Shown piece after piece: positions 15,772 to 24,227 of a DNA stretch of 64,000 nt. This DNA is from CAZOHG01 sp964579725 (GTDB lineage: Bacteria > Zhuqueibacterota > JdFR-76 > BMS3Abin05): positions 1 to 64,000 of the forward strand of contig CAZOHG010000005.1 of the NCBI GenBank assembly GCA_964579725.1, given 5' to 3'. Numbering within the stretch: the stretch's first letter is position 1; the number at the start of each line of letters is the position of its first letter. The position numbers were made by a program, and so were the translations under genes. Under the pieces are notes generated by a model that saw only the letters and a program-made list of their open reading frames with translations, was not told where the DNA came from and did no database searches.

Positions 15772-17313
15772 ATGAATGCTTTGCTCATCTACCCGCAATA
15801 CCCAGAAACCTTTTGGAGCTTCAAACACGCTCTGAAATTTATCTCCAAAAAGGCGGCGATTCCCCCGCTGGGTCTTTTAACAATCGCTTCAATGATGCCA
15901 GCCGACTGGAACAAGAAACTCATTGACCTAAATGTGTCTTCACTCAAGGATTCCGATCTGGCCTGGGCAGACATGGTTTTCATTAGTGCCATGGTGATTC
16001 AGCGGGTGTCCACCGAAGAAATGATTGCCCGCGCTCAAGCGCTGGGGAAAAAGGTTGTGGCCGGAGGCCCCCTTTTCACGGAAGAACCGGACAATTACGA
16101 GTACGTCGATCATCTCGTTTTGGATGAGGGAGAGGTCACATTCCCACAATTTTTGGATGATTTGAAAAAGGGCGAGCCCAAGCATTTGTACCGTTCCCGC
16201 CAACACCCGGACCTTTCGCTAACACCTCCTCCCATGTGGAGTCTGATTAAATTCAAAAACTACGCGACCATGGCGATTCAGTATTCCCGCGGCTGTCCGT
16301 ACAATTGCGATTTTTGTGACATCGTGGTTCTTTTCGGGCACCGCCCTCGCACCAAAACCAAAGAACAGGTGATTCGCGAGCTGGATTTGCTGTACCAATT
16401 GGGTTGGCGCGACGCTGTGTTTTTCGTGGACGACAATTTTATCGGGAATAAGAAAAAGCTAAAGGAAGAAATTTTGCCGGCCATTCGGGATTGGATGATC
16501 TACCGCAACCGCCCCTTTACGTTGAACACGGAGGTTTCGATCAATCTGGCCAAAGACGATGAACTTCTTCAGCTCATGATTGACGCCGGATTCCGCAAGG
16601 TCTTTGTGGGAATCGAAACGCCTAATCCCGAAAGCTTAAAGGAAGCTCACAAACTCCAGAACGCCAATCTCGATTTGGTGGCCGCTATTAAAAAGCTTCA
16701 GGCAGCAGGAATGGAGGTACAGGGCGGATTTATCGTGGGCTTTGACAGTGATCCGCCCACTATTTTCGACGACCAGATTAATTTCATCCAAAAAAGCGGT
16801 ATTTTGACAGCCATGGTCGGACTCCTGAACGCACCCAGAGGGACCCCGCTTTATCTGCGACTCAAAAGCGAGCACCGCCTAATCGGCGATATTTCTGGCG
16901 ACAATTTGGATTTTTCGACGAATTTTATCCCCAAAATCAACTTTGACAAGCTGATTGCAGGCTACAAGCACGTATTGGAAACCATTTATTCCCCACGGGA
17001 ATATTACGACCGATTGAAGACTTATTTGAACACGTACAAGCTTCCCAAAATTGATCATTTGACCTTTCACTTTTTCTACGTGAAGGCATTGCTGCGCTCT
17101 TTCTGGGTTTTGGGGATTAAATGCCAGTCGCGGCGCTATTTTTGGAAGATTTTAGGGTGGAGTTTTCTGAAAAATCCGAAATTAATCCCGGTGGCCGTTA
17201 CGCAGTGGATTTACGGATACCATTTCAGAAAAATTCTCAAGAAAAACGAATCGCTTAAGCTCCCCAAACTGCCGGAAGCCTTCGGCTCGAAATTGGCCTC
17301 CGACCAGGTTTAG
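15772..17313 (+). CDS. B12-binding-domain radical SAM protein with DUF4070-like tail
   Basis: A 513-residue enzyme. Residues 1-150 form a cobalamin-binding-type Rossmann domain starting 'ALLIYPQYPETFWSF' and 'IPPLGLLTIASMMP'; the radical SAM core has the [4Fe-4S] ligands C175, C179 and C182 (CPYNCDFC), then 'FFVDDNFIGNKKKL' and 'GGFIVGFDSDPP'. The last ~130 residues match the DUF4070 tail of the HpnP-like group that includes hopanoid methylases. The usual DxHxxG cobalt-ligand motif is replaced by DLNVSS, so cobalamin may bind without a His ligand. The ATG at 15772 is chosen because AAAGGA lies 8 bp upstream; an earlier ATG at 15763 lacks room for a ribosome site. The substrate is unknown. Confidence 0.87.
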   Translation: MNALLIYPQYPETFWSFKHALKFISKKAAIPPLGLLTIASMMPADWNKKLIDLNVSSLKDSDLAWADMVFISAMVIQRVSTEEMIARAQALGKKVVAGGPLFTEEPDNYEYVDHLVLDEGEVTFPQFLDDLKKGEPKHLYRSRQHPDLSLTPPPMWSLIKFKNYATMAIQYSRGCPYNCDFCDIVVLFGHRPRTKTKEQVIRELDLLYQLGWRDAVFFVDDNFIGNKKKLKEEILPAIRDWMIYRNRPFTLNTEVSINLAKDDELLQLMIDAGFRKVFVGIETPNPESLKEAHKLQNANLDLVAAIKKLQAAGMEVQGGFIVGFDSDPPTIFDDQINFIQKSGILTAMVGLLNAPRGTPLYLRLKSEHRLIGDISGDNLDFSTNFIPKINFDKLIAGYKHVLETIYSPREYYDRLKTYLNTYKLPKIDHLTFHFFYVKALLRSFWVLGIKCQSRRYFWKILGWSFLKNPKLIPVAVTQWIYGYHFRKILKKNESLKLPKLPEAFGSKLASDQV

Positions 17314-17341
17314 AAGCACATTTTTGAAAATAGACCGAACC

Positions 17342-17373
17342 AAAAAGGCCGGACAAATTGCCCGGCCTTTTTT
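17342..17373 (+). terminator. bidirectional intrinsic terminator
   Basis: An 11-bp perfect stem AAAAAGGCCGG/CCGGCCTTTTT with a 9-nt loop is followed by a T-run on the plus strand, and by five T on the minus strand because the arms begin with A5. It lies between the convergent radical SAM and sigma factor genes and can serve both. Confidence 0.9.
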
Positions 17374-17389
17374 GTGATTCCCCATATTT

Positions 17390-18244
17390 TTATCCCAGAA
17401 ACTGCTTCAGAGCCTTTCCCTTGGACGTCCGTCGCAGCTTAATGAGTGCCATTTCTTTGATTTGACGAACCCGCTCCCGGCTCAGTCCCAGCCGTTCTCC
17501 GATTTCACTCAACGTCAGCGGGCGTTCCTCACCGATCCCAAAATACAGCCGTAAAATTTCTCCCTCGCGCTTGGGAAGAGAATTGAGGACACGGCTGACT
17601 TCCACATGAAGGGATTCGGTCTGAAGATTCTCATCCGGAGCCGGCGATTGTTCGTTCGGAATAAAGTCCATGAGTGTGGAATCGATGTCGTCACCGATCA
17701 TCTCGTCCAATGAAAGATCACGCCCAAAGTTTCGCATGATGCTGGACAAATCCGAATGGGAAATACCCAAAGCCACGGCCACTTCTTCCAGACTGGGGTC
17801 ACGGCCTAAATCGTTCCGCAATTCATTGAAGGTTTTTTCCACCTTAAAAACATCCCACACTTTGTTGAAAGGCAAGCGAACCATTTTGGACTGGTTCACA
17901 ATGGCTTCCATAATGGCCTGACGCACCCACCAAACGGCGTAGGAAATAAAGCGGAACCCGCGAGTGGAGTCAAATTTTCGGGCGGCCTTAATCAGGCCAA
18001 TATTGCCTTCGTTAATCAGGTCTTCTAAGGGCAGTCCTCTGTTCTGGTATTCTTTGGCAATGGAAACCACAAACCGCAGGTTGGATTCCACCAAACGATT
18101 CAGAGCCTCTTCATCCCCTTCGCGCACCCGCTCGGCCAATTCGATCTCTTCGTCGGGCGTCAACAGGGGTACTTTTTGAATGTCCTGTAAATAATTAGCC
18201 AAAGAGGCTTTGTACGTGTAACGGTATTTCGGATCTCTTTTCAT
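17390..18244 (-). CDS. rpoD: primary-type RNA polymerase sigma factor, short form
   Basis: A 284-residue sigma-70 factor. It begins with region 1.2 ('SLANYLQDIQKVPLLTPDEEIELAERVREGD'), continues with region 2 ('RGLPLEDLINEGNIGLIKAARKFDSTRGFRFISYAVWWVRQAI'), region 3, and a region 4 helix-turn-helix ('LTLSEIGERLGLSRERVRQIKEMALIKLR'). Region 1.1 and the non-conserved region of the E. coli protein are absent, as in the short primary sigma factors of Bacteroidota and relatives. The start has AGGA 7 bp upstream, and a TTTAAC/TATTAG pair with 17-bp spacing lies further upstream. It probably serves most housekeeping promoters; a second group-2 sigma cannot be excluded. Confidence 0.93.
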   Translation of the reverse strand: MKRDPKYRYTYKASLANYLQDIQKVPLLTPDEEIELAERVREGDEEALNRLVESNLRFVVSIAKEYQNRGLPLEDLINEGNIGLIKAARKFDSTRGFRFISYAVWWVRQAIMEAIVNQSKMVRLPFNKVWDVFKVEKTFNELRNDLGRDPSLEEVAVALGISHSDLSSIMRNFGRDLSLDEMIGDDIDSTLMDFIPNEQSPAPDENLQTESLHVEVSRVLNSLPKREGEILRLYFGIGEERPLTLSEIGERLGLSRERVRQIKEMALIKLRRTSKGKALKQFLG

Positions 18245-18328
18245 CGTGCGTCCTATATTTTTTCTAATACTCTGTTTTCTCTATTAGTTAAAACGAATAC
18301 GACTTTTTTGCTCCCAAATCATTTACTT

Positions 18329-19369
18329 TTACAACCGCCAGGCGTCAAGAGTTCCATTTTTTATGGGTTCCACGGCAATTTTCCCCGAAAAATCGTCTTT
18401 TCGGTATGTTACCTCAACTTTCGGCCAATTTTTGCCGTCCGAGTATCGAGCTGTAATGGCAGCCACTACAGGAATATCGGTCTCGCTGACGTCGCCCTCG
18501 GCCAAAACCAAAGGGCCGCTGACGTCTACGGCTTCAAAAACCCAACGTCCGGGACTAAAATTCTGGAGAAAATTATTCTCCAATTCGTCTCGTCCCACGA
18601 TCACTTTTAAGGTCGGGGACACCCGAAAATGGCGGCCTGCTTTTAACAAAAGCATGTCATTGAGCGTCAGGCTCTCTTTGTCTCGATACCGGAACAAATC
18701 CCTGAGGCGCCGGGCGTAATTTTGATCCGTCAAATAACAACAACCGCCGGCTGGTTGAGGGTACTCGTTAATGCCCAATTCTTTGGCCAACGCCATTTGT
18801 CGGTGTCGGGAGCGTCCGGAAATAGCTTCTAACTTCTCTCGGTCAATCCAGCCTTCCTTTTCGGGAATCGTCGGTGGCAACAGCTTACCCGAAAGCGGTC
18901 GGACGATCAGTCCTTCCAAACCGGCCTCTTTTTCAATCAAGCGGAGCGTTTTAAAATGCTGCGTCATGGGACGCTGCGCCAATACTTCTCCGGTGACAAT
19001 GAACTGGGCACCTATTTCTTGCATGTACAAGTGAGCTTTTTTCAACATAAAAATCCGACAATCAATGCACGGATTAATGGCGGAGCCGTAGCCATGTTTC
19101 GGATGAATGAGCACGGACTTAATGTACTCTTCGGAAATATCCCGAAATTCAACAGGTGTTTGTGTTTGCCGACCCGCTCGAAGGGCTTCGTTTTTCTCCC
19201 GCTGATCTTTTTGACCGCGTTTTTCGGGCCGCCGCGGGTCCGCGTAGCAAAAGCCGGTGGTAAAGGTGATTCCAAAAACCTGAATACCCTGATTGACCAT
19301 GAGTTGAACGGCCAGCGTGCTGTCCAGCCCGCCGGAAACCATGGCCACCGCTTTTACCCTCTCAGGCAC
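18329..19369 (-). CDS. PP-loop tRNA sulfurtransferase (MnmA/ThiI-like) with C-terminal NFACT-R-like domain
   Basis: A 346-residue cytoplasmic protein. The PP-loop 'SGGLDS' at residues 12-17 marks an ATP pyrophosphatase that activates a tRNA uridine for sulfur insertion. Two cysteine motifs, 'NPCIDCRIFM' and 'GGCCYLTD', correspond in position to the catalytic cysteines of MnmA-type thiolases and could also ligate an Fe-S cluster. The last ~120 residues ('LLKAGRHFRVSPTLKVIVGRDELEN') resemble the NFACT-R RNA-binding domain and replace the MnmA beta-barrel. It follows sufT by 17 bp on the same strand. The exact tRNA position modified is not deducible. Confidence 0.75.
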   Translation of the reverse strand: MPERVKAVAMVSGGLDSTLAVQLMVNQGIQVFGITFTTGFCYADPRRPEKRGQKDQREKNEALRAGRQTQTPVEFRDISEEYIKSVLIHPKHGYGSAINPCIDCRIFMLKKAHLYMQEIGAQFIVTGEVLAQRPMTQHFKTLRLIEKEAGLEGLIVRPLSGKLLPPTIPEKEGWIDREKLEAISGRSRHRQMALAKELGINEYPQPAGGCCYLTDQNYARRLRDLFRYRDKESLTLNDMLLLKAGRHFRVSPTLKVIVGRDELENNFLQNFSPGRWVFEAVDVSGPLVLAEGDVSETDIPVVAAITARYSDGKNWPKVEVTYRKDDFSGKIAVEPIKNGTLDAWRL

Positions 19370-19386
19370 CGAAGATCACCTCCCGC

Positions 19387-19689
19387 TCAATCCTCAAAAC
19401 CCAATTTGGCCTTGGCTTCGGGGCTCATCATTGACGGATTCCAGGGCGGGTCCCAAACAATATCCACGATCACATCTTTTACATTGTCCACCGCCAAAAC
19501 CTTCGTTCGCACATCATCGCCCAAAAAAGACGCCATCGGGCAACCGGGAGCCGTCAGGGTCATTTTAATTCGAACCACATCGTCTTCGATTTTTACATCA
19601 TAAATCAACCCCAAGTCCACCACGTTTATCGGAATTTCGGGGTCGTAGCAATTCCGCAATTGGTCCCACACTTGTTTTTCATCAATCAT
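19387..19689 (-). CDS. sufT: Fe-S assembly factor, DUF59/MIP18 family (SufT-like)
   Basis: A 100-residue single-domain DUF59 protein. Conserved features are 'DPEIPINVVDLGLIYDV', the cysteine-bearing 'TLTAPGCPM' and the C-terminal 'WDPPWNPSMMS' block. SufT-like proteins help mature or deliver iron-sulfur clusters to target enzymes in the cytoplasm. The gene lies between mrp and the PP-loop sulfurtransferase, which fits a role in supplying Fe-S clusters to that or nearby enzymes, such as the complex I subunits encoded in the window. Confidence 0.9.
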   Translation of the reverse strand: MIDEKQVWDQLRNCYDPEIPINVVDLGLIYDVKIEDDVVRIKMTLTAPGCPMASFLGDDVRTKVLAVDNVKDVIVDIVWDPPWNPSMMSPEAKAKLGFED

Positions 19690-19870
19690 TCGCTCTACCT
19701 TTTAACTCGATCATTCGGACTTCTTCTTTGAAAAATCCCCTCAAATACAAGCGTACCTACTGTTTACGCCCTATTTCGCCGAATGTTTCGTTTTTGGGTT
19801 ATCTTTATTTTATCGGCAAAATCGACAAAAACTTTAGCTCCCATTTCAATCGGCTTTCGAATTCATTTTC

Positions 19871-20968
19871 TCAAAGATTAATCTTCACACCCGAGGGTTC
19901 CTCCTGAACAGCGCCTTCCAAGACCCGATCGGCCAATTCCAAAAAGGCTTTGCTATTGGGGGAATCGGGGCGGGCCTCCACAATCGGCTGCCCCACATCG
20001 CCTCCTACGCGTATTTCCACATCCAGGGGAACTTCACCCAAAAAGGGAACGCCCAATCGCTTGCTTTCGCGTTCCCCACCACCGTGGCTGAAAATATCCG
20101 TACGCTGGCCGCAGTGCGGACACACGAAGTAGCTCATGTTTTCAATAATGCCCACAACCGGCACCTCCACTTTTTGGTACATGATCACACCCTTCACGGC
20201 ATCCTGAAGCGCCACGTCCTGAGGGGTGGTAACAATAATGGCACCGGAAAGATCGAGAAGCTGGGCAATACTGAGCTGCACGTCACCGGTTCCCGGGGGC
20301 ATGTCAATGATAAAAAAGTCCAGTTCGCCCCATTCCACATCCCGCAAGAGCTGTTCCACGGCTTTGGCCACCAGTGGCCCGCGCCAGATGACCGGTGTAT
20401 CTTCGGGAAGCAAAAAGCCCAACGACATCAGCTTAATGCCGAACACGTCTATCGGAATCAGTTTGTTATTTTTCATCGCGGGTGTGCCTTTGACGCCCGC
20501 CATGAGAGGCAGGTTCGGCCCGTAAATATCGGAATCCAACAGGCCCACTTTGGCCCCTCGTTTGGCTAGGGCAATAGCCAAATTCAACGCAACGGTGGAT
20601 TTACCAACCCCTCCCTTGCCACTGGTAATGGCTATTTTATTTAAAATATTGGACAAATATTTTTGCTTACCGCCGGTATTTTTACTTTTAATGTCTTTGG
20701 CCGCCTTGGGACGCTGGACATTCATTTCCAGCTTGACATCCTGAATGCCGGGCAAAGCCTCCAGAGTTTGACGCACATTTTTCTCGATTTCCGGGCCGGT
20801 GGTGTCGTCGTTGGTAATTACTCCCATTTTCACCGTCACGCCCCCCCCGTCAACAATGACGTCTTTAATCACCCCAAACGACACAATGTCCCGACTAAAT
20901 CCCGGGTATTTGACCTTTTTTAATTCGTCTAAGACCGTTTCTTTGGTCACATTCCCTTTTGTTGACAT
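19871..20968 (-). CDS. mrp: Mrp/ApbC Fe-S cluster carrier ATPase
   Basis: A 365-residue protein with an N-terminal DUF59 domain (residues 1-85) fused to a ParA/MinD-type P-loop NTPase. The deviant Walker A 'SGKGGVGKST' is near residue 105, and the cluster-binding 'CPHC' pair (in 'YFVCPHCGQRTD') is near residue 280. It binds and transfers [4Fe-4S] clusters in the cytoplasm. The start at 20968 is chosen because GGAGA lies 8 bp upstream; the in-frame ATG six codons earlier leaves only 3 bp to the rrf2 stop. It follows rrf2 in what is probably one Fe-S operon. Confidence 0.92.
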   Translation of the reverse strand: MSTKGNVTKETVLDELKKVKYPGFSRDIVSFGVIKDVIVDGGGVTVKMGVITNDDTTGPEIEKNVRQTLEALPGIQDVKLEMNVQRPKAAKDIKSKNTGGKQKYLSNILNKIAITSGKGGVGKSTVALNLAIALAKRGAKVGLLDSDIYGPNLPLMAGVKGTPAMKNNKLIPIDVFGIKLMSLGFLLPEDTPVIWRGPLVAKAVEQLLRDVEWGELDFFIIDMPPGTGDVQLSIAQLLDLSGAIIVTTPQDVALQDAVKGVIMYQKVEVPVVGIIENMSYFVCPHCGQRTDIFSHGGGERESKRLGVPFLGEVPLDVEIRVGGDVGQPIVEARPDSPNSKAFLELADRVLEGAVQEEPSGVKINL

Positions 20969-20989
20969 CGACTTTTCTCCCGTCATTTA

Positions 20990-21454
20990 TTAAAGAATTT
21001 CTTGATTTCGCGGAGCGGACTCCAGCCATTTCATTTGATCTTTCATTTTCTGCGCATTGGAGATCAAATCGGCCAGCGTGACGCCTTCCAGCACCTCGTA
21101 CAGTTTTTCTTCCGCCTTTTTCATGGTGGCCGAAATCAGACAATCCATGGCAAAATCGCACCCGATTCGATCATGATCGCACGCAAACAGCGGCGAGGCG
21201 CCCTCCACTGCTTGAACAATATCCTTCAGCGTAATTTGCTCAACGGACCGAGCCAGATGGTACCCCCCTTTTGCTCCCCGAAAGGACCGAACCAATCCCG
21301 CTTTTACCAGACTCTGAAAAATTTTGGCCAAATAGGTTTCCGAAATATTTTGTGCTTTGGCGACTTCCGAAACCAACACGGTTTGCCTGTCATTATTGAC
21401 CGCCAAATAGAACAAACTGTGAATGGCGTATTCGGTGCTTTGAGATAATTGCAT
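20990..21454 (-). CDS. Rrf2-family Fe-S-sensing transcription regulator
   Basis: A 154-residue winged-helix regulator beginning 'MQLSQSTEYAIHSLFYLA', the usual Rrf2/IscR start. Three cysteines near residues 93, 100 and 106 (C-x6-C-x5-C, in 'FACDHDRIGCDFAMDC') match the [2Fe-2S] ligand region of IscR/NsrR-type members. It is the first gene of a minus-strand unit with mrp, and probably controls it according to Fe-S or redox status. A perfect inverted repeat 22 bp upstream of its start codon is the likely operator. Confidence 0.92.
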   Translation of the reverse strand: MQLSQSTEYAIHSLFYLAVNNDRQTVLVSEVAKAQNISETYLAKIFQSLVKAGLVRSFRGAKGGYHLARSVEQITLKDIVQAVEGASPLFACDHDRIGCDFAMDCLISATMKKAEEKLYEVLEGVTLADLISNAQKMKDQMKWLESAPRNQEIL

Positions 21455-21476
21455 GGTCGCTTTTCATTTTAGACAA

Positions 21477-21497
21477 TTAGGACATTTATTGTCCTAA
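21477..21497 (-). promoter_or_regulatory. candidate Rrf2 operator
   Basis: Perfect 8-bp arms TTAGGACA and TGTCCTAA are separated by 5 bp, ending 22 bp upstream of the rrf2 start codon. Just downstream on the minus strand lies a TAAAAT box (21466-21471), so the repeat would cover the -35 region. Size and symmetry fit an Rrf2 dimer site and suggest autoregulation. Confidence 0.6.
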
Positions 21498-21557
21498 TAT
21501 ACGAAATGAAACCCCGAAAAGCAACATCTTTTTCCTCATTTGGTCATTTTTGAGGCA

Positions 21558-21591
21558 GAAAAAAACCGCCAACCCAAAAGATTAGCGGTTT
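21558..21591 (-). terminator. intrinsic terminator after rplS
   Basis: The minus-strand transcript forms a stem AAACCGC/GCGGTTT with a 15-nt loop, followed by a T-run. It starts 22 bp after the rplS stop codon and separates that operon from the Rrf2 unit. Confidence 0.8.
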
Positions 21592-21613
21592 AAATTGGCC
21601 GAAACGGAAATTG

Positions 21614-21955
21614 CTATCTTTTTTCGGGAATTCTCGCAGCTTTGCCCCGTAATCCGCGCAGGTAGAAGATTTTCGCCCGGCGCACACGTCCCCGCCGCAA
21701 CAAATCTACCTTTTCGATATTGGGGGAATTAATGGGGAAAATTCGCTCCACCCCGATTCCGTTTGAAATTTTGCGCACCGTAAACGTGCGATTAATGCCG
21801 CTGCCCCGTTTTTGCAAAACGACACCCTGAAAAACCTGAATGCGCTCTTTATCGCCTTCGCGCACTCGCACGTGGACGGCAACGGTGTCGCCAGGGCCAA
21901 ATTCCGGGATATCCGAGCGCAGTTGGTCGGCTCCAATCGCTTCAAGCTTGCCCAT
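21614..21955 (-). CDS. rplS: 50S ribosomal protein L19
   Basis: A 113-residue ribosomal protein with the L19 signature '[35 protein letters not shown]' and the C-terminal '[23 protein letters not shown]'. It sits at the 30S-50S interface of the large subunit. It is the last gene of the rpsP-khpA-rimM-trmD-rplS cluster, whose order is conserved in many bacteria, and is followed by an intrinsic terminator. Confidence 0.97.
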   Translation of the reverse strand: MGKLEAIGADQLRSDIPEFGPGDTVAVHVRVREGDKERIQVFQGVVLQKRGSGINRTFTVRKISNGIGVERIFPINSPNIEKVDLLRRGRVRRAKIFYLRGLRGKAARIPEKR

Positions 21956-21978
21956 TGTTTTTGTACCTCCAAATTGAA

Positions 21979-22677
21979 TTATTTTTCGCTGTTATTTTCT
22001 TTGAGTAAATCGTTCCGGCGGGAAGCTGTCCGTTTTAACGATTGCTCCTCTCGCCAGGCGCGAATTTTTTCGTGGTGACCGGAAATCAGGACGTCCGGCA
22101 CCTTCAATCCGCGAAATTCCTGTGGGCGCGTGTAGTGCGGATGATCCAGCAACTCTTGCTGAAAGGAATCCGTGGCGGCCGATTGAAAATCACTGATTAC
22201 ACCGGGGAAAAGCCGCACCACGGCGTCGATTACCACCAGCGTTGGCAGCTCGCCTCCCGTCAACACGTAGTCGCCGATTGAAATCTCATCGGTCACCAGT
22301 GCTTCAACTACCCGCTCGTCCACCCCCTTGTAATGCCCACACAAAAAAATCAGGTGTTCCCATTCCACCAGGTCATTGGCCATTTTCTGATTAAAAAGCT
22401 TCCCCTGCGGCGTCATAAAAATAATTTTCCTCTTTTCCGAGGGGAATGCCTCGCGGATTTTGTCCACGGCTCGAAAAAAAGGCTCAGGCTTTAGAATCAT
22501 CCCCGAGCCGCCGCCGTAGGGATAATCATCGACCTGATGATGCCTGTCCGTGGTAAACTCTCGCAGGTCGTGAATGTAAATGTGAACCAACCCCTTTTCC
22601 TGTGCCCGCTTCAGAATGCTTTCATTCAGGGGGCTCTGGACCAAATCCGGAAAGGCCGTTACAATATCGATTCGCAT
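21979..22677 (-). CDS. trmD: tRNA (guanine-N1)-methyltransferase
   Basis: A 232-residue SPOUT-class enzyme that methylates G37 of tRNAs to prevent frameshifting. Motifs '[24 protein letters not shown]', '[12 protein letters not shown]' and '[13 protein letters not shown]' form the trefoil-knot AdoMet site. The C-terminal '[29 protein letters not shown]' is the tRNA-binding domain. Length is normal. It lies between rimM (5 bp upstream) and rplS. Confidence 0.97.
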   Translation of the reverse strand: MRIDIVTAFPDLVQSPLNESILKRAQEKGLVHIYIHDLREFTTDRHHQVDDYPYGGGSGMILKPEPFFRAVDKIREAFPSEKRKIIFMTPQGKLFNQKMANDLVEWEHLIFLCGHYKGVDERVVEALVTDEISIGDYVLTGGELPTLVVIDAVVRLFPGVISDFQSAATDSFQQELLDHPHYTRPQEFRGLKVPDVLISGHHEKIRAWREEQSLKRTASRRNDLLKENNSEK

Positions 22678-22682
22678 GGCTT

Positions 22683-23204
22683 TTAATCCAACAGGCCTTC
22701 AATCGGTTCAATCACAATTCTCCCCTCCTGGAGCAAAACTTCTTTGACAAATTCCCGCACAAACGGAATGAGATATTCTTTCTTCTCGGGAGAATTTACG
22801 CAAAGCAACTGATTTCCTGCAAACACCTGAACATCGGCCACTGTGCCAATACATTCGCCACCCGTTGTCCAGACGTCCAACCCGATCAAATCGAAAATAT
22901 AAAATTCGTCCTCTTGAAGGGGCAATGCCTCGCTGCGGGGAATTCGGATTTCCCACCCGCGAAACCGGGCCACCGACTCCGGCGTTTCGTAATTTTTTAA
23001 GCGCAGGAACACACTGCCTTGGCCATAGCGCACCCCGGCCACAACTGCCCGAAGCCTCTCGCCCTCAGGCGAGACCAAAAACAGACGCTCCACTTGCGAA
23101 AATCGCTCCGGGTGATCGGTGGTCGGCAGTATTTTGAGTTCTCCCTTCAGACCTCGAGGTTTTTGGACAACACCGATTGTAATGAAATCATCGGGCAAAA
23201 TCAT
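22683..23204 (-). CDS. rimM: 16S rRNA processing protein RimM
   Basis: A 173-residue protein that helps assemble the 30S head domain by binding S19. The N-terminal beta-barrel starts 'ITIGVVQKPRGLKGELKI', and the C-terminal PRC-barrel carries 'DLIGLDVWTTGGECIGTVADV' and 'EYLIPFVREFVKEV'. Length matches the family. It overlaps neither neighbour; trmD follows after 5 bp and khpA precedes it by 18 bp. Confidence 0.95.
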   Translation of the reverse strand: MILPDDFITIGVVQKPRGLKGELKILPTTDHPERFSQVERLFLVSPEGERLRAVVAGVRYGQGSVFLRLKNYETPESVARFRGWEIRIPRSEALPLQEDEFYIFDLIGLDVWTTGGECIGTVADVQVFAGNQLLCVNSPEKKEYLIPFVREFVKEVLLQEGRIVIEPIEGLLD

Positions 23205-23222
23205 TTAAAAGAACAAAGGCCT

Positions 23223-23453
23223 CTATTCCAGGATTTCCAGAATCGCACGTTTTCCCTCTTTGGCAGCCGCCGCGTGCAAAAGTGTCCGAAAACATCTCGC
23301 GGTTTGGCCGTGGCGACCGATGATCTTTCCCAAATCGCCGCGCCCCACACGCAGTTCGTACACAATGGTTTGCTCGCCGTCAATTTTCGTCACGCGCACT
23401 TCCTCGGGTTTGTCAACCAGATGCTTTGCAATAAATTCGACGAATTCTTCCAT
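23223..23453 (-). CDS. khpA: KH-domain RNA-binding protein KhpA (YlqC)
   Basis: A 76-residue single KH-domain protein. The RNA-binding loop '[16 protein letters not shown]' carries the GxxG motif (GRHG). It binds RNA in the cytoplasm, commonly with KhpB, and its place between rpsP and rimM is conserved in many bacteria. No KhpB gene lies in this window. Confidence 0.93.
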   Translation of the reverse strand: MEEFVEFIAKHLVDKPEEVRVTKIDGEQTIVYELRVGRGDLGKIIGRHGQTARCFRTLLHAAAAKEGKRAILEILE

Positions 23454-23547
23454 GCCTATCCCTCCTCATTCGCCATAGAATCTGCAGCAAGCTCCCGGGA
23501 AATTCGATTCTGGGAAAGGACCCTTCACTCCGACAGGCGCGGCGAAC

Positions 23548-24063
23548 CTATTCCTCTTTTTTCTCGGCTTCTTCAGAAGTCTGTGCTTCTTCGGCTCCGG
23601 CTTCCGGCTCCGCTGCCTCAGTCTTTTCCTCAACAACGGCTTCCGCTTCCGAAACGGCTTCTGCTTTTTCTTCTTCCGCCTCCGCGGCTTCGGGCTGAGC
23701 CACCTTTGTTTCCTGAGCTTGCTCTTTCTTTCGTTTCCGCTCTAACTGAATCACTTCGAGCTTCTTCAGTTCTTCCTGAATACGCGCTTCGTCAAACCCC
23801 TTTTTCATTAAATCCCATTTAAAAAGAATTCCTTCCTGACGCAGCAAACTGCGCACTGTGTCCGAAGGTTGCGCCCCAACGTTCAACCAGTACAGAATTC
23901 GTTCTTCATTCAGTTTCAATTCGATGGGATCGGAAAGCGGGTTGTAGTGTCCCAGATTTTCCAAGTAGGCTCCGTCCCGTCTCTTCCGATTATCCACAGC
24001 AACCACACGGTAAAAGGGCCTCTTTTTCCGTCCCATTCGTGTTAAACGCAATCGAACTGCCAA
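23548..24063 (-). CDS. rpsP: 30S ribosomal protein S16 with long acidic C-terminal tail
   Basis: The first ~85 residues are canonical bS16 ('MAVRLRLTRMGRKKRPFYRVVAVD', then 'GAQPSDTVRSLL'). The protein continues to 171 residues, about twice the usual 80-90. After a charged helix (residues 98-122, RKRKK-rich) the last ~50 residues are almost entirely Ala and Glu. Such A/E-rich extensions occur in S16 of some Bacteroidota and relatives; their role is unknown. It is the first gene of the rpsP-rplS cluster, downstream of ffh. Confidence 0.95.
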   Translation of the reverse strand: MAVRLRLTRMGRKKRPFYRVVAVDNRKRRDGAYLENLGHYNPLSDPIELKLNEERILYWLNVGAQPSDTVRSLLRQEGILFKWDLMKKGFDEARIQEELKKLEVIQLERKRKKEQAQETKVAQPEAAEAEEEKAEAVSEAEAVVEEKTEAAEPEAGAEEAQTSEEAEKKEE

Positions 24064-24227
24064 AACATCCTCCTTTTTGATTCCTATTTTTTATCCGTAA
24101 AGTGTGATTTTAAATATCTGAACCGCTCTTATTTTTTGACCCGTTTTAGAGACGACAAAATTTCCTCGTCACAAGGCTCTCTTGCGCCTTCCCCAACGCC
24201 AGAAGACCGCTCCAACGGGGCACATTT

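Noticed and set aside
23019..23822. 267-codon plus-strand open frame across rimM, khpA and rpsP
   Set aside because: It is antisense to three conserved genes and its Arg/Pro/Leu-rich sequence mirrors the acidic S16 tail.
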